Below are positions 1 to 8,673 of a DNA stretch of 64,000 nucleotides, piece by piece. Location: the NCBI RefSeq assembly GCF_904848585.1, contig NZ_CAJHCR010000014.1, positions 124,001 through 188,000 of the forward strand, read 5' to 3'. The position numbers and the translations under genes were made by a program. The notes below the pieces were generated by a model that was given only the letters and a program-made list of their open reading frames with translations, had not been told where the DNA came from and made no database searches. This DNA is from Paraburkholderia kirstenboschensis (lineage in GTDB: Bacteria > Pseudomonadota > Gammaproteobacteria > Burkholderiales > Burkholderiaceae). Numbering within the stretch: the first letter of the stretch is position 1; each line of letters starts with the position of its first letter.

Positions 1-729
1 AACACCTTTGGTGGACTGACCGTGTTCGTCGACGATGAGCCACTGCGCTTCAATGGTAAGCCACAGCGCAAGCCGCTTGAATTGCTTGAGGCCATCATCG
101 CTCATCCGGGCCGACATGCCCCGAAAGTCACACTCATCGATCAGTTGTGGCCCGCCCTCGAAGGGGACTCAGGACAAAACGCATTCGAACTCGCGTTGCA
201 TCGACTGCGCAAGCTGGTGGGCCGCGACGATGCCGTCGTCATGCAGGACGGTTGCGTTACTCTCGACGCGAAACAGTTCCGCGTGGATACGTGGAACTTC
301 GCGCGCCTTTGTCAGAAGGTCGAACAAGCCACCTCGCCCAATACCGATGCAACCGGATGGGCGCAGTTGGCCGACGAACTCCTGCTTCTCTATTCGGGCG
401 AGTTTCTGCACGGCGAGGACACTCCGTGGGTCATCGCCGCCCGGGCCCGATTTCAAAGCCAATTCACCCGGGCGATAGCGAGCGTCGGGCTCGAGCTACA
501 GCGCCTTCGCAACTGGCCCGCCTTGACGAGCCTTTCGCGACGGGCCGTCGAGAACGATCCTCTCAACGAGGAATTTCATCGTTCGTTGATCTTCTCGCTG
601 AGTGAGCAAGGCCGTATCGCTGAGGCCCTGGATGCATACCGTCATTGCCGGCAGATACTGTCGGTCACACTCGGCATAGAGCCTTCTGCGTCGACCCAAA
701 ACCTGTACCAGTCCGTCCGGACGCGATAG
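1..729 (+). CDS. C-terminal part of a BTAD-containing transcriptional regulator (5' end outside window)
   Basis: The frame is already open at base 1 and domain-like sequence precedes the first in-frame GTG at 22, so this is the 3' part of a larger gene. The visible 242 residues read as a winged-helix segment (about residues 8-95, with GKPQRKPLELL) followed by a bacterial transcriptional activator domain of TPR-like helices (about 100-240; ENDPLNEEFHR, AEALDAYRHC, LGIEPS). In known families this pair forms SARP-type regulators or the C-terminus of large MalT/LuxR-like ATPase regulators. The run-on at the edge favours the large type, but this is inference. Its target is unknown. Confidence 0.75.
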   Translation, partial: NTFGGLTVFVDDEPLRFNGKPQRKPLELLEAIIAHPGRHAPKVTLIDQLWPALEGDSGQNAFELALHRLRKLVGRDDAVVMQDGCVTLDAKQFRVDTWNFARLCQKVEQATSPNTDATGWAQLADELLLLYSGEFLHGEDTPWVIAARARFQSQFTRAIASVGLELQRLRNWPALTSLSRRAVENDPLNEEFHRSLIFSLSEQGRIAEALDAYRHCRQILSVTLGIEPSASTQNLYQSVRTR

Positions 730-848
730 ACGCACAGGTTTGCCGCTCCGCCTGAGCGATCAGAAGGCTATTCGAAGGCCGCCCTGACCGATCCTATAGC
801 AATGGCGCGCTATGACAGCGGCGCTACGCAAAAGTCGGGAGATCGGTA

Positions 849-1151
849 ATGAAGCCAAACACAAACAGGCTGGCCGCGATGTCCGTCGCGCTCGTCGCGG
901 CAAGCGGAGCCGGTATAGTCAATGCAGGTACAGCGGCAATGTCGGTTGAAGACTCCATCGATGTCACCGCGGGTCGACCGACCGTCGTCAGCACATACCG
1001 TGCGCCGCCATCCATCAGGTTACCGTCGAGTGGCGCGAGCGCAACGAACAATCCGGCGTTTGCCCAATGCCTGCCCGACCTTTACTGCGCCCTCGTCCCG
1101 GCCTTTGCCTCTGCCTCAACGCACGCACACGACAAAGCCGTCGGTCCCTGA
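849..1151 (+). CDS. small putative secreted protein, unknown function
   Basis: A 100-residue frame begins with ATG after a GGGAG ribosome-binding site. Residues 1-26 look like a signal peptide (two basic residues, then a small/hydrophobic core ending in IVNA). The mature part is rich in Ala, Ser, Thr and Pro, with two cysteines (QCLPDLYC) that could pair. No family is recognised. It ends 30 bp before the PQ-loop/TPR gene and could be cotranscribed. The low-complexity C-terminus leaves open that it is decayed or that the frame has drifted. Confidence 0.4.
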   Translation: MKPNTNRLAAMSVALVAASGAGIVNAGTAAMSVEDSIDVTAGRPTVVSTYRAPPSIRLPSSGASATNNPAFAQCLPDLYCALVPAFASASTHAHDKAVGP

Positions 1152-1181
1152 CGGTCTGTCGCCGTGGCACTGGGAAACAGC

Positions 1182-2081
1182 ATGTCTTACTACTCAAGTC
1201 ACTGGATCACCGCAATGTTCCTGATCTGGAACGGGGCACGCATACTCGCCTATCTTCCAACCATAAGGAAAGTGATGACGCGCGACGCTGACGTTCGCAG
1301 CTACAGCCTCGTTTCGTGGGGAATCTGGTTTCTAAGTAACCTCACCTTCGCGCTCATGCTTCTTGAAGTCAGCGGAGGCCAACCCAACGAAATGTTCTGG
1401 GTTAACGTCGGCAATACCATAATGTGCATGATCGTCTGTGCACTGGTGTTACTGAAGAAGCTAAGGTCACGTTCTCCGCGAATCGTCCATGGCGGGAGTA
1501 CCTCACTGTCAAAATTAGAGGGCGAGCAGCTCCGTGAACACGGCGACACGCTAATGCGGCTCTGCCAGTATGAAGGAGCGGTCCGCGCGTACGACGCTTT
1601 TCTAACTCACGTAGAGGACGATGCCGTCGTTTTCAATGAGGCCATCTGCCTCGAAAAACTCGGGCGCCGTGCTGAAGCACTTCCTCTTTATCAGAAACTC
1701 GCACAGAGCAACAAGCTATGTGGACTTATAAAGGGCAGTAATTGCCTCAGCGCACTGGGCGACGATGCTGAAGCCTTGGACTATGCCACCCGGGCGACCC
1801 GCCTGGCGCCGGGCGATCCTGCCGTGTGGATTGCATTAGGCAGCGTCTATCTATCATCGGGTGCATGGCAGGATGCCATCGACAGTTTTTCCCATGCACG
1901 CAAGCTCGACCCTATCGATCCGACCGCGGCATACAACCTCGCGTTGGCGGCCGTGCGAATCAATGACGCCGGTCTCATCAGCGAGGCATTGCTGGCATGT
2001 TCGTCGCCAGCTTCTCTCGACGATTCGCGCAGTCGACTTCTGGGCTCTTCCCCGAGCGCAGTATCTACACTTGTGCACTAG
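1182..2081 (+). CDS. PQ-loop (SemiSWEET-like) membrane domain fused to TPR repeats
   Basis: A 299-residue protein; the ATG at 1182 is preferred over an in-frame GTG at 1164 because GGGAAA precedes it. Residues 1-95 contain three predicted membrane segments (about 7-24, 42-62 and 72-92) with a LPTIRKV motif at the end of the first, as in PQ-loop half-transporters. Residues about 110-260 are helical TPR-like repeats (YEGAVRAYDAF, GRRAEALPLYQKLA, DAEALDYATRATRLAPGDPAVW, WQDAIDSFSHARKLDP). The membrane unit would place the TPR scaffold at the inner membrane. The fusion is unusual. Neither substrate nor partner can be read from the sequence. Confidence 0.7.
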   Translation: MSYYSSHWITAMFLIWNGARILAYLPTIRKVMTRDADVRSYSLVSWGIWFLSNLTFALMLLEVSGGQPNEMFWVNVGNTIMCMIVCALVLLKKLRSRSPRIVHGGSTSLSKLEGEQLREHGDTLMRLCQYEGAVRAYDAFLTHVEDDAVVFNEAICLEKLGRRAEALPLYQKLAQSNKLCGLIKGSNCLSALGDDAEALDYATRATRLAPGDPAVWIALGSVYLSSGAWQDAIDSFSHARKLDPIDPTAAYNLALAAVRINDAGLISEALLACSSPASLDDSRSRLLGSSPSAVSTLVH

Positions 2082-2103
2082 CATACGATTCATGACAAAT
2101 TCG

Positions 2104-2126
2104 TCTCGCGACACGAGATCGCGAGA
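2104..2126 (+). terminator. inverted repeat downstream of the PQ-loop/TPR gene
   Basis: Two 8-base arms, TCTCGCGA and TCGCGAGA, are separated by 7 bases, starting 22 bp after the stop codon at 2081. There is no T-run, so intrinsic termination is possible but not shown; it may only be a 3' stem-loop. Confidence 0.35.
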
Positions 2127-2272
2127 GTGGGCACGGCAGCCAATTGCTAGATACCAACCGCTCAAAGGTTCAAGGTGCGCTCGGCACACATGCAGTGCAG
2201 CCGTGCAGTTGCCGCGCACTGGAAAATCCGCTGAATGCGAAGTTCCAGCATTGCTGGTATTTCAACCGGGGC

Positions 2273-2299
2273 AAAAACGAGCGCGCTCTTTCGCGCTCG
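2273..2299 (-). terminator. intrinsic terminator of the small lipoprotein-like gene
   Basis: An 8-bp GC-rich stem (CGAGCGCG / CGCGCTCG) with a 6-base loop lies at 2278-2299, followed on the minus strand by five T residues (A-tract 2273-2277 on the plus strand). It begins 29 bp past the stop of the gene at 2328-2684 and has the form of a classical Rho-independent terminator. Confidence 0.75.
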
Positions 2300-2327
2300 A
2301 CTTAACTGGCATTCTTCCATCCGGCAT

Positions 2328-2684
2328 TTACTCACCCGTCGTCGGATTAGCGGCGTTCGAGGCATCCTCGCCCACGCAACGCTCCAGGGCGCTGATTGCT
2401 TCCTCGGCTGCCGCTACTATTTCTGTGCACTCCCCGTAATGTCGAGTGTGCTCCAGGCTTTTGCACCCTCCATACCTTTTGACTTGCGCCAGATCGGTGC
2501 GAGCCTTCTTCAGTGCCGCAGCCGGCGATCCGCTGTCCTCAACCAGTTTTGCGATATCGAAGATCGTGCCGGACTGCAGTTCCACATAGGTGGGACAAAC
2601 CGGTTTCGATTGACCCTCCAGCACTAATCCGCCACAAGCAGCGAAGGCGAGCAATCGTGCGACCCCACCAGTCAACTTGCACAT
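2328..2684 (-). CDS. small exported protein, unknown function
   Basis: A 118-residue protein. The ATG at 2684 follows a strong GGGAGG ribosome-binding site 6 bases away, which excludes longer upstream starts. Residues 1-24 form a short basic and hydrophobic leader with AAC at 16-18, a weak lipobox. The mature part has cysteines at about 28, 73, 84 and 96 and a helical middle (AAALKKARTDLAQVKRYGGC). No family is recognised. It has its own terminator and sits alone, convergent with the PQ-loop/TPR gene. Confidence 0.6.
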   Translation of the reverse strand: MCKLTGGVARLLAFAACGGLVLEGQSKPVCPTYVELQSGTIFDIAKLVEDSGSPAAALKKARTDLAQVKRYGGCKSLEHTRHYGECTEIVAAAEEAISALERCVGEDASNAANPTTGE

Positions 2685-2870
2685 AGCAACCTCCCGCCGC
2701 CCCATGCGCCAATGAGGCGACATTCGCACTCCTGGCGTTGAGAGTAAGCAGAATCTGCGAAGCGCCAGGATGCATCACTACATCCCAGAATAGCTGGCTT
2801 AGGGCCAGTTTCCAGAGTACTGAGCTGATCGAAATGGAACGACTCGGATCCATAGACGAATTGTTATTGC

Positions 2871-3337
2871 AGGCATGCCGAGCGTCGCCTGTACCGTCTG
2901 CCGCTGGTCCTGGTCGGCTCGCGCAGCTATCTGCAGCGGCGCAAGCTGCCTCAAAGGCCCGAAGACCTCGCCGCATTCCGCTTCGTCACGATACTTGCAT
3001 CGATCAGCGAGCCAGAGTTGCGGTTCCGGCGTGATGGCGATGAGATTGCAGTGCCACTGGAACACGACGTGTCGACGAACAACGCTGCACTCAACAAGGA
3101 ACTGGTGTAGGCGGCGCCGGTCTTGGCGCGCTGCCTCTCACGATGATCGGCAAGGATCTGGACGACGGCCGGCTGGTCCGGCTGCTGCCTGGCTTCGAGC
3201 TGATAAACGGCGAGGTCGAGCTGAAGCTTGCGTACCGCGACCGGAGCTTGATGACGGCGAAGGTCCGGGCGTTCGTCGACTACGCGACGTCGCATTTTGA
3301 AGCGCGCACGCTGCGGGAGTTAAACGCTCTTGGCTAG
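2871..3337 (+). pseudogene. LysR-family regulator remnant (5' truncated, frameshifted)
   Basis: Two consecutive frames together spell the C-terminal half of a LysR effector-binding domain. Frame one (2871-3110) gives RRLYRLPLVLVGSRSYL through VSTNNAALNKELV and hits TAG at 3108. Frame two, entered near 3111-3113, continues with AGAGLGALPLTMI, GRLVRLLPGFELING and FVDYATSHFEAR to a stop at 3337. The N-terminal helix-turn-helix is absent. Both truncation and a frameshift are therefore present and the gene cannot make a functional regulator. Confidence 0.75.
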
Positions 3338-3381
3338 TTTTCCCGATAGCGGTGGGAACAGACCGGCGCCGGGGCGCCAGC

Positions 3382-3520
3382 ATGAAGCGGCCTCCACGCG
3401 CGGGGCAACTCGGCCTGATTGCCTGCCAGGGATGCGGACTGCGGTCGCTGGGCGACGGGCGAGCGCGCCCGCCTCTACCGGCTGGTCGACGTGGTCAACG
3501 TGATCGGCTATCGGTCGACT
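3382..3520 (+). pseudogene. pqiA: paraquat-inducible protein A (pqiA) remnant
   Basis: An ATG frame from 3382 reads LGLIACQGCGL, like the zinc-ribbon start of PqiA. About 60 bases later a different frame reads GERARLYRLVDVV, like the segment before the second PqiA membrane domain, and then breaks down before the palindrome at 3537. Only scraps remain and the central part is deleted. PqiA is normally an inner-membrane protein of about 400 residues. The assignment rests on two short motifs in the correct order. Confidence 0.45.
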
Positions 3521-3536
3521 ATCGGTCGATGCGAGC

Positions 3537-3562
3537 GGGAGGTGCTGCGCGCAGCACCTCCC
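3537..3562. repeat. 26-bp perfect palindrome
   Basis: Thirteen bases (GGGAGGTGCTGCG) are followed directly by their exact reverse complement. The palindrome sits between the pqiA remnant and the 3' end of the beta-helix lipoprotein gene (3588), where it could fold as a terminator hairpin for that gene, although no T-run follows on either strand. Confidence 0.6.
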
Positions 3563-3587
3563 CACGCCGATCGCGCTGTCTCAGTGC

Positions 3588-4700
3588 TTACACATTTGGC
3601 GTCGCGCTTTGCGGGTCCGTCGGCGTGGCGGCATCGGGACTCTGAAGCGGCGGTGCGTAGAGGATCACGTTGGGCAGCCGCGGGTTGGCAGTGTCGGTGC
3701 TATCCCGCACGCGCGACTGGATGGTCGTGTTATCCGTCACGCCCCAGAAGTTGTTCGTGAAGTCGAGCGAATGAACCGTGGAAGCGTTGTAAGTGCCGTG
3801 AGACTCGATCACAAGGCGATTCCCATTCGGTGAATCCTTCTTGAAGAGAAACGAGTTCCGTTGCGCGATGCCGGAGGGCGCCTGTCCATTGGCCGGGAAC
3901 GCGTCGATTAGCACGAGCGGGTCGACCATGTTAATGAACAGGTTGTTTTGCACGAAGACCGACGGATCGAAAGCGAAGGCCGCGGAGTCGACGAACGTAT
4001 TGCCCTTCACGATCGCGGACCTGCTCAAGCGCGGGTAGCCGTTCGTGCCGGCTTCATAAGTCGTCACCCCACTGCGAACGATCGGCGTGACGTTCAGGTG
4101 CGTGGCCTGGCTGTTTGTCAGCGAAAACGGTGCGGCGTCGTTGATCTGTACGAACGCGTCCTGCAACACCGTATGCGTGATGCTGACCGTGCCGCCACCC
4201 GCGTCTTGCGCCAACGACGTGTTGGCAGCCGTCACGCCCAGCAGTTGGACCGGACCCTGGCTTCCCACATTGAGCGTGCCCGCCACGTTGATGATGCCTT
4301 TCGTCGGAATCGTTCCCACACAATCGGCCGTGCAGGGCACTGAGCGGTAAGTCTCCACCACCGTATTGTCGGGGATCGTCAACGTGACGCCCGGCGCGAC
4401 CCGCACCGTACCGGCGAGCAAATATGGAGAGCCGCTCGCCGGCCACGTGGTGTCCGCGGTGATGACGGTTCCGTCGGGAATGACCGTCTTCGGCTGCACA
4501 TAGACATATGCCGTGACGAGATTGCCGCTCGCGTCGGTGCAGACTTTTGTAGCGTCCGTCGTGTACGGGCCGTCTGTACATGCTTTGGGACTGGTGGACG
4601 AAGGTGCAGACGATGCCGTGGTGGCGTTGCTGCCGCCCCCTCCGCCGCCGCCACAGGCAGCGAGCAAAAGGGCGAAGAGAAAACCTGGATATTTTTTCAT
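3588..4700 (-). CDS. lipoprotein with a right-handed beta-helix-like body
   Basis: A 370-residue protein with a short lipoprotein signal (MKKYPGFLFALLLAAC, lipobox LAAC with Cys at 16) followed by a Gly-rich tether and a Ser/Thr linker. From about residue 75 it shows irregular repeats rich in Val, Thr, Asn and Gly (GTVRVAPGVTLTIPDNT, AGTLNVGSQGPVQLLG, VQNNLFINM, FTNNFWG) typical of parallel beta-helix surface proteins. It is probably anchored in the outer membrane. No catalytic residues can be assigned and no transport partner is adjacent. The gene appears monocistronic. Confidence 0.7.
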   Translation of the reverse strand: MKKYPGFLFALLLAACGGGGGGGSNATTASSAPSSTSPKACTDGPYTTDATKVCTDASGNLVTAYVYVQPKTVIPDGTVITADTTWPASGSPYLLAGTVRVAPGVTLTIPDNTVVETYRSVPCTADCVGTIPTKGIINVAGTLNVGSQGPVQLLGVTAANTSLAQDAGGGTVSITHTVLQDAFVQINDAAPFSLTNSQATHLNVTPIVRSGVTTYEAGTNGYPRLSRSAIVKGNTFVDSAAFAFDPSVFVQNNLFINMVDPLVLIDAFPANGQAPSGIAQRNSFLFKKDSPNGNRLVIESHGTYNASTVHSLDFTNNFWGVTDNTTIQSRVRDSTDTANPRLPNVILYAPPLQSPDAATPTDPQSATPNV

Positions 4701-4951
4701 GTGGAGGTCCCCGTACCGCGCTTATGTTTTTGAACGTCGCTGGTGCGTACCGCGTCAGCGATTCGTGCGACGGATCTTCACACGCCGCGCCGGCGCGAAC
4801 TGCGGTCTGGGACACAAAAGATCGCGATTGGCGATGTCGCTGCCTGGCGACCTCGCGCGACCTTCAGGCATTGCGTGTGCTCTCTTTTGCCTGCGGCGCG
4901 GTGACGGTCGCTTCGCCCCAGCGAGGGGGTCAACTATCCAGGGAGCTAAAC

Positions 4952-5188
4952 ATGCGAGGCATTCAATTGATGCTTGTACTTCTGGCCGCATTGGCCGTTT
5001 CCGGTACGGCCAGTGCGCAAGCGGGCGGCAACGGCAACGGCGGATCGGGCGGCGGCAACGCACACGGCGCGGCGACGGCGGCCCCGACTGCCGGAGGAGA
5101 CAACACGTCCGCGCCGACCAGTACCCACTCGAGCCATCATCGTTCACACAAGCACGGCAAGCATCAGAAGCAGCCAGAATCGCAGTGA
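4952..5188 (+). CDS. small secreted Gly/Asn- and His/Lys-rich protein
   Basis: A 78-residue protein starting at ATG 4952 after a CAGGGAG ribosome-binding site. Residues 1-23 are a clear signal peptide ending TASA. The mature chain is low-complexity: Gly/Asn-rich (25-45), Thr/Ala/Ser-rich (46-62), then a basic tail with SSHHRSHKHGKHQK. The tail could bind metal or polyanions, but this is only a guess from composition. It stops 6 bp from the convergent gene at 5195. Confidence 0.6.
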   Translation: MRGIQLMLVLLAALAVSGTASAQAGGNGNGGSGGGNAHGAATAAPTAGGDNTSAPTSTHSSHHRSHKHGKHQKQPESQ

Positions 5189-5194
5189 GCCAGG

Positions 5195-5512
5195 CTAATG
5201 GAGTATCGCTCCTTCAGGTGCGGCGAGCATACGGGAACCGTCCTCTGCCGCCGCCAGCTCCAGTTTTAGCCGAGCCACGGCCAGCACGCGCAGAACATCC
5301 GTGTTGACCATCAGCTCGTCCACCGCCGTCAGCATCAAGTCGGGATAATCGCGGAACTGTGCGAGCCTCGCCAGTTGCCCCTGCATGTCAGCGCAGAGCT
5401 GCGTCACTTCGTCTGCAATGCTCTCGGACGAGACCGGCGCCCCCGGGGACATGCAATCCTCGAATCCCTCACTAGCCAAAATTTCCAGAAGGACCGTCTG
5501 ATATCTGCTCAT
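5195..5512 (-). CDS. hypothetical cytoplasmic helical protein
   Basis: A 105-residue protein, if translation begins at the ATG at 5512 (MSRYQTVLLEIL) after an AGCGAGG-like site; an upstream ATG at 5563 would add 17 residues that look unlike the rest. It has no signal peptide or membrane segment. It is predicted mostly helical with acidic patches (SESIADEVTQLCADMQGQLARL, AVDELMVNTDVLRVL in the middle and C-terminal parts). No family is recognised. It is convergent with the small secreted protein gene. Confidence 0.5.
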   Translation of the reverse strand: MSRYQTVLLEILASEGFEDCMSPGAPVSSESIADEVTQLCADMQGQLARLAQFRDYPDLMLTAVDELMVNTDVLRVLAVARLKLELAAAEDGSRMLAAPEGAILH

Positions 5513-6234
5513 TGTTGATTTGCCTCGCTGCAAGTGCATCAACTGTAGCTTGGAGTTGCGCAAGCAATTGCCGGAACAGGAGCGCTGAACCCGCCTAATT
5601 CACTAACGCATGACAAATCATTTGAAGTAGATGCCACATCAGGTTGGCATTGAATGTCCGATGTGCCCGACAAACGGTCGGATTTTTTGGCCGCCTTCGA
5701 ACGTCAGCAAAGGCCGACACGCGTGCGCCGAATATCAGTGGGTTTTGGAGTAAATCAGTCGGCCGAACGACCGCTGGCCAGGTAAGGCGAGCGGCAGAAA
5801 GTGAGCCGACCAGCGACGCGTACGGTCGCCTGGAGTCGGCCCGCTTCGGCCTGTCGGCACAGCACCCCTTCAGAGGCCGCTTCGAGGGGCGGATTCAACC
5901 GGTGGATGAAGCACACTAGAAGCCATTCACGCCGCGTGGTGTGCTTCGACGTGCGCGACATTCAAGCCATGCTTTTTCATCGGGTCATCAATCTTCCCGA
6001 TGACGTCGGACGTCTACTTTTGATGAACATCGGCTTGCGTCTGAAGCTTTAGAATTTATACCCGTACTTCTTCGAAACGGCGCCATCGGTTCTATTTTCG
6101 CGCTCGTCAACCGAGTGCTGATGGGATTGGTCGGGCGGCGAGACGTATCTCCAGGTCGGCACGCCGCCTTTCAGTCTGCTATCACATGGCGCCTGAAGAT
6201 GTCGCGCAAGTGAAGCCTGAAGCTATGCCGCGCC
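5513..6234. other. 722-bp region without a convincing gene
   Basis: Short frames occur on both strands but none combines a ribosome-binding site, a sensible start and protein-like composition. Short orderly pieces (for example 43 codons from ATG 5654 on the plus strand) suggest decayed coding or dispersed-repeat DNA rather than a live gene. Confidence 0.5.
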
Positions 6235-7464
6235 TCACCTGGCGGCGAACACCGACACCCCGCCATTGACGAACCCGTTTGCCGCGCAACCCGGACACCC
6301 CGCCGGCGATGTCGCGGAAGAGTATGGAACGAAAATAAGCCCGGTCGCCGGGTCAATCGCAACTGAATGCGCGTTATTGCCCGTATTGAGGCGGGCGACG
6401 ACACTGCGGTTGCCGGCGTCGACGATAGTCAACACGGGAGTGCATGGCGACGCGGCCGAGCACGCGCCGTTGGTCGACGCATTGCCAGAAGACGTCCACC
6501 GGCTCGCCGCGTTGTAGTAGCGATTGGTGGGCGCATCATATTCGAGCTGATCGCCGCCGCCTGCGTTCAGGGACGCCACGAGCGCACCGTTCGACCGGTT
6601 GAAAATCTGCATGAGCAACGGCGCGCCAGTCGTACCTTCCCGGCATCCAACCGCGATATCGCTTCCGGGTCCCAGTGCCAGCCCGGTAGGATCACAATTG
6701 CCTTCGGGGTACATCGCGACGCCCGAAAGGGTTGTGTAATTTTGCGTGCCACCGTTGGGTATGGCGCGAATCGACGCCCCCGGCAATTTCACCAGTTCGC
6801 CATGAGGATTCGCCGTGCTTCCGTCAACGTTCACATAGAAGTTGTCGCTCGCGACGTCGTACCGGCACGCTTCGAGGCCCGCGGTGGGCTTGCCTGCGAG
6901 GTCCGTGAACGTCACCTTGGCGACGACGGTCTGCGTGGACGTGTTGATGAATGTGGCGAACGGGGGCGTCTCTTCCGGGCTGGAGATCATGAAGATGCCA
7001 TGCGTGGGATCCAGACAACCTTCATCTGCGCGCACGCCCGTCGCGCTAACCGTGATTTTGCTCGTCACGACGCCCGCTGCGGGATCGACTACCTTCACAG
7101 AGTTCACGTCGCCCACGTAGATGAAGTTGCCGACAGCCGTCGCGCCGTCCGGACCCGCCTGCGAATTCGGCCCCGGGCCAAGTCCCGTGAACGCGAGTGG
7201 CCCGGTTCCCTGGATAGCCTTGACGAAGGTCTTCGACGGTATGTCGATTTGATCCAGAGATGCGTTATTTCTGTCAGTGAAAAAGTATCGGCTACCTGAA
7301 ACAACGCCGATGTCGAATGAGAAGTTTACGCCTGCCTTAATGTTGGGGACCGCGATATCCGATACGTAATGCGGCACGCTAGGGTTGAGTTGATCCCCGC
7401 CACAACCTGCAATCGCGATAGCCGCAGATGCCAACAATGCATTCGTCCACATGTACTTCGGCAT
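6235..7464 (-). CDS. YncE-like beta-propeller lipoprotein
   Basis: A 409-residue protein with a lipoprotein signal (lipobox AIAGC, Cys at 21). The body contains beta-propeller-type blades of the YncE/PQQ-like group: FIYVGDVNSVKVVDPAAG, FINTSTQTVVAKVTF, LTIVDAGNRSVVARLNTGNN and HSVAIDPATGLIFVPY. There are several Cys pairs in the second half (ACSAASPC, GCPGC) consistent with an oxidising compartment. It is probably anchored outside the cytoplasm. Ligand and enzymatic activity, if any, cannot be read from the sequence. It stands alone between gene-poor stretches. Confidence 0.7.
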   Translation of the reverse strand: MPKYMWTNALLASAAIAIAGCGGDQLNPSVPHYVSDIAVPNIKAGVNFSFDIGVVSGSRYFFTDRNNASLDQIDIPSKTFVKAIQGTGPLAFTGLGPGPNSQAGPDGATAVGNFIYVGDVNSVKVVDPAAGVVTSKITVSATGVRADEGCLDPTHGIFMISSPEETPPFATFINTSTQTVVAKVTFTDLAGKPTAGLEACRYDVASDNFYVNVDGSTANPHGELVKLPGASIRAIPNGGTQNYTTLSGVAMYPEGNCDPTGLALGPGSDIAVGCREGTTGAPLLMQIFNRSNGALVASLNAGGGDQLEYDAPTNRYYNAASRWTSSGNASTNGACSAASPCTPVLTIVDAGNRSVVARLNTGNNAHSVAIDPATGLIFVPYSSATSPAGCPGCAANGFVNGGVSVFAAR

Positions 7465-8102
7465 CGTACACCTCCCATCATCGTCGTCGGACTAGACCTA
7501 CCTCAACCGCGCGCCGAAAGAGCTAGACGCTGCTATAGCTTAGGCATTTCTTTACGCAGCTATCCTTATCGTTTTCCCAGGTAGTAGGTGTTGTGCTTCA
7601 GATTTCCATAAGATTTGATATCTCGCCCTGCGCATACCCAACGTTCATGCTCGACACTTCGTGCTTCGCACACATCGTCGAATGCCACGAAGTAAAGCGG
7701 ATCGGAGCCGATGATTGACGCACAGCAGTCGCTCGAATGCCGCTGTCTCGACGATGGTGAGCGGCAGCGTCTGGCCGACTCCTGTCGAGCGGTCAGTGTC
7801 GAAAGCGCCCTTCCGTTATAACTACGGCTACAACTACCAGGGAGACGATACGAACCTCTCTTCCGCTCATCGGCCATTGCGGTCAATTGGGCATAGCATC
7901 TTCGGTGCCGCTGGACGGTCACCGCGCTCGTGCGCCTGTGAGTCTTCGCTGACGGTCCGTATGGGGCCCGCCCATCACGACGTCAGGCATTCCGCTCGGG
8001 CAGCATTACCGATTTGAACGCTGTCGCGCGCAACACGCTCAGGACTGTGCAGAAGCGTCCCACGGTCACGCCGCCTCCTGACAGGAGGCTATGCGTTTAA
8101 TG
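7465..8102. other. 638-bp region without a convincing gene
   Basis: Frames of 100-118 codons exist on both strands between about 7566 and 8017, but their composition (many Arg, Ser and Cys; no domain; no ribosome-binding site) does not support a real protein. Nothing else is recognised apart from the upstream region of the YncE-like gene. Confidence 0.5.
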
Positions 8103-8624
8103 TCATGACTTACGGAAAGACACGTGGCTCGGGGCCGCCTTGGGCTCAGGGCGCAGCATCAAAAAGAAGGCGGAAACATGCGTAATCATCAGTAAAGGCA
8201 CGTAGATAATCGGAATCGCGTACGTAGCGCCCAACTCCCCCGCGCGCGCAGGAAGACCGGACTGGATAGCGTGATAGTAGTCGAGGATGAGGTCGGTCGC
8301 CCCCACAAGATTGAAGGCTACGACTAACAACCAGAACAGTGGGCGTACCCGTGCTGTGAGTAGCGCCAGCATCGCCAGAACGCCCGTTGCCAGGTCACCG
8401 TATGCGGCGAAGACTGCGAAGCCGGAGGGCAGATTGGGACTGACGACACCCGGCAGAATAAAGACCAGCCCGAAGAAACGGAAGCTGTGCAACGCAGCGA
8501 TGGCGCGTTGCGCTTCGAATGAGTCCACCGACCTTAGCCTCGGCCAGACATATGCACGGAAGAAAAGCAGCCACGCGACATATCCCAACACGAGTTGTAA
8601 TTGGAAGAGAAGCTCCGGTGACAT
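8103..8624 (-). CDS. four-to-five-span integral membrane protein, unknown function
   Basis: A 173-residue protein starting at ATG 8624 after a consensus AGGAGG. Predicted membrane segments lie at about 7-26, 50-70, 75-95, 100-118 and 140-160. No catalytic motif is visible; RSVDSFEAQRAIAALHSFRFFG after segment 1 is the most distinctive stretch. It lies 49 bp downstream of the next membrane protein gene on the same strand and is probably the last gene of a three-gene operon with a methyltransferase. Confidence 0.65.
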   Translation of the reverse strand: MSPELLFQLQLVLGYVAWLLFFRAYVWPRLRSVDSFEAQRAIAALHSFRFFGLVFILPGVVSPNLPSGFAVFAAYGDLATGVLAMLALLTARVRPLFWLLVVAFNLVGATDLILDYYHAIQSGLPARAGELGATYAIPIIYVPLLMITHVSAFFLMLRPEPKAAPSHVSFRKS

Positions 8625-8673
8625 GTTGCCTCCTGACAGGTGTTGTCTGGCGCATTGAAAGCCACGATGGAGA

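Noticed and set aside
5644..6052. Overlapping plus-strand frames in the gap between 5.5 and 6.2 kb
   Set aside because: No ribosome-binding site, no family signal and shifting composition; at most decayed coding or repeat DNA.
7566..8017. Frames of 100-118 codons on both strands
   Set aside because: Arg/Ser/Cys-rich translations without start signals; neither strand gives a recognisable protein.
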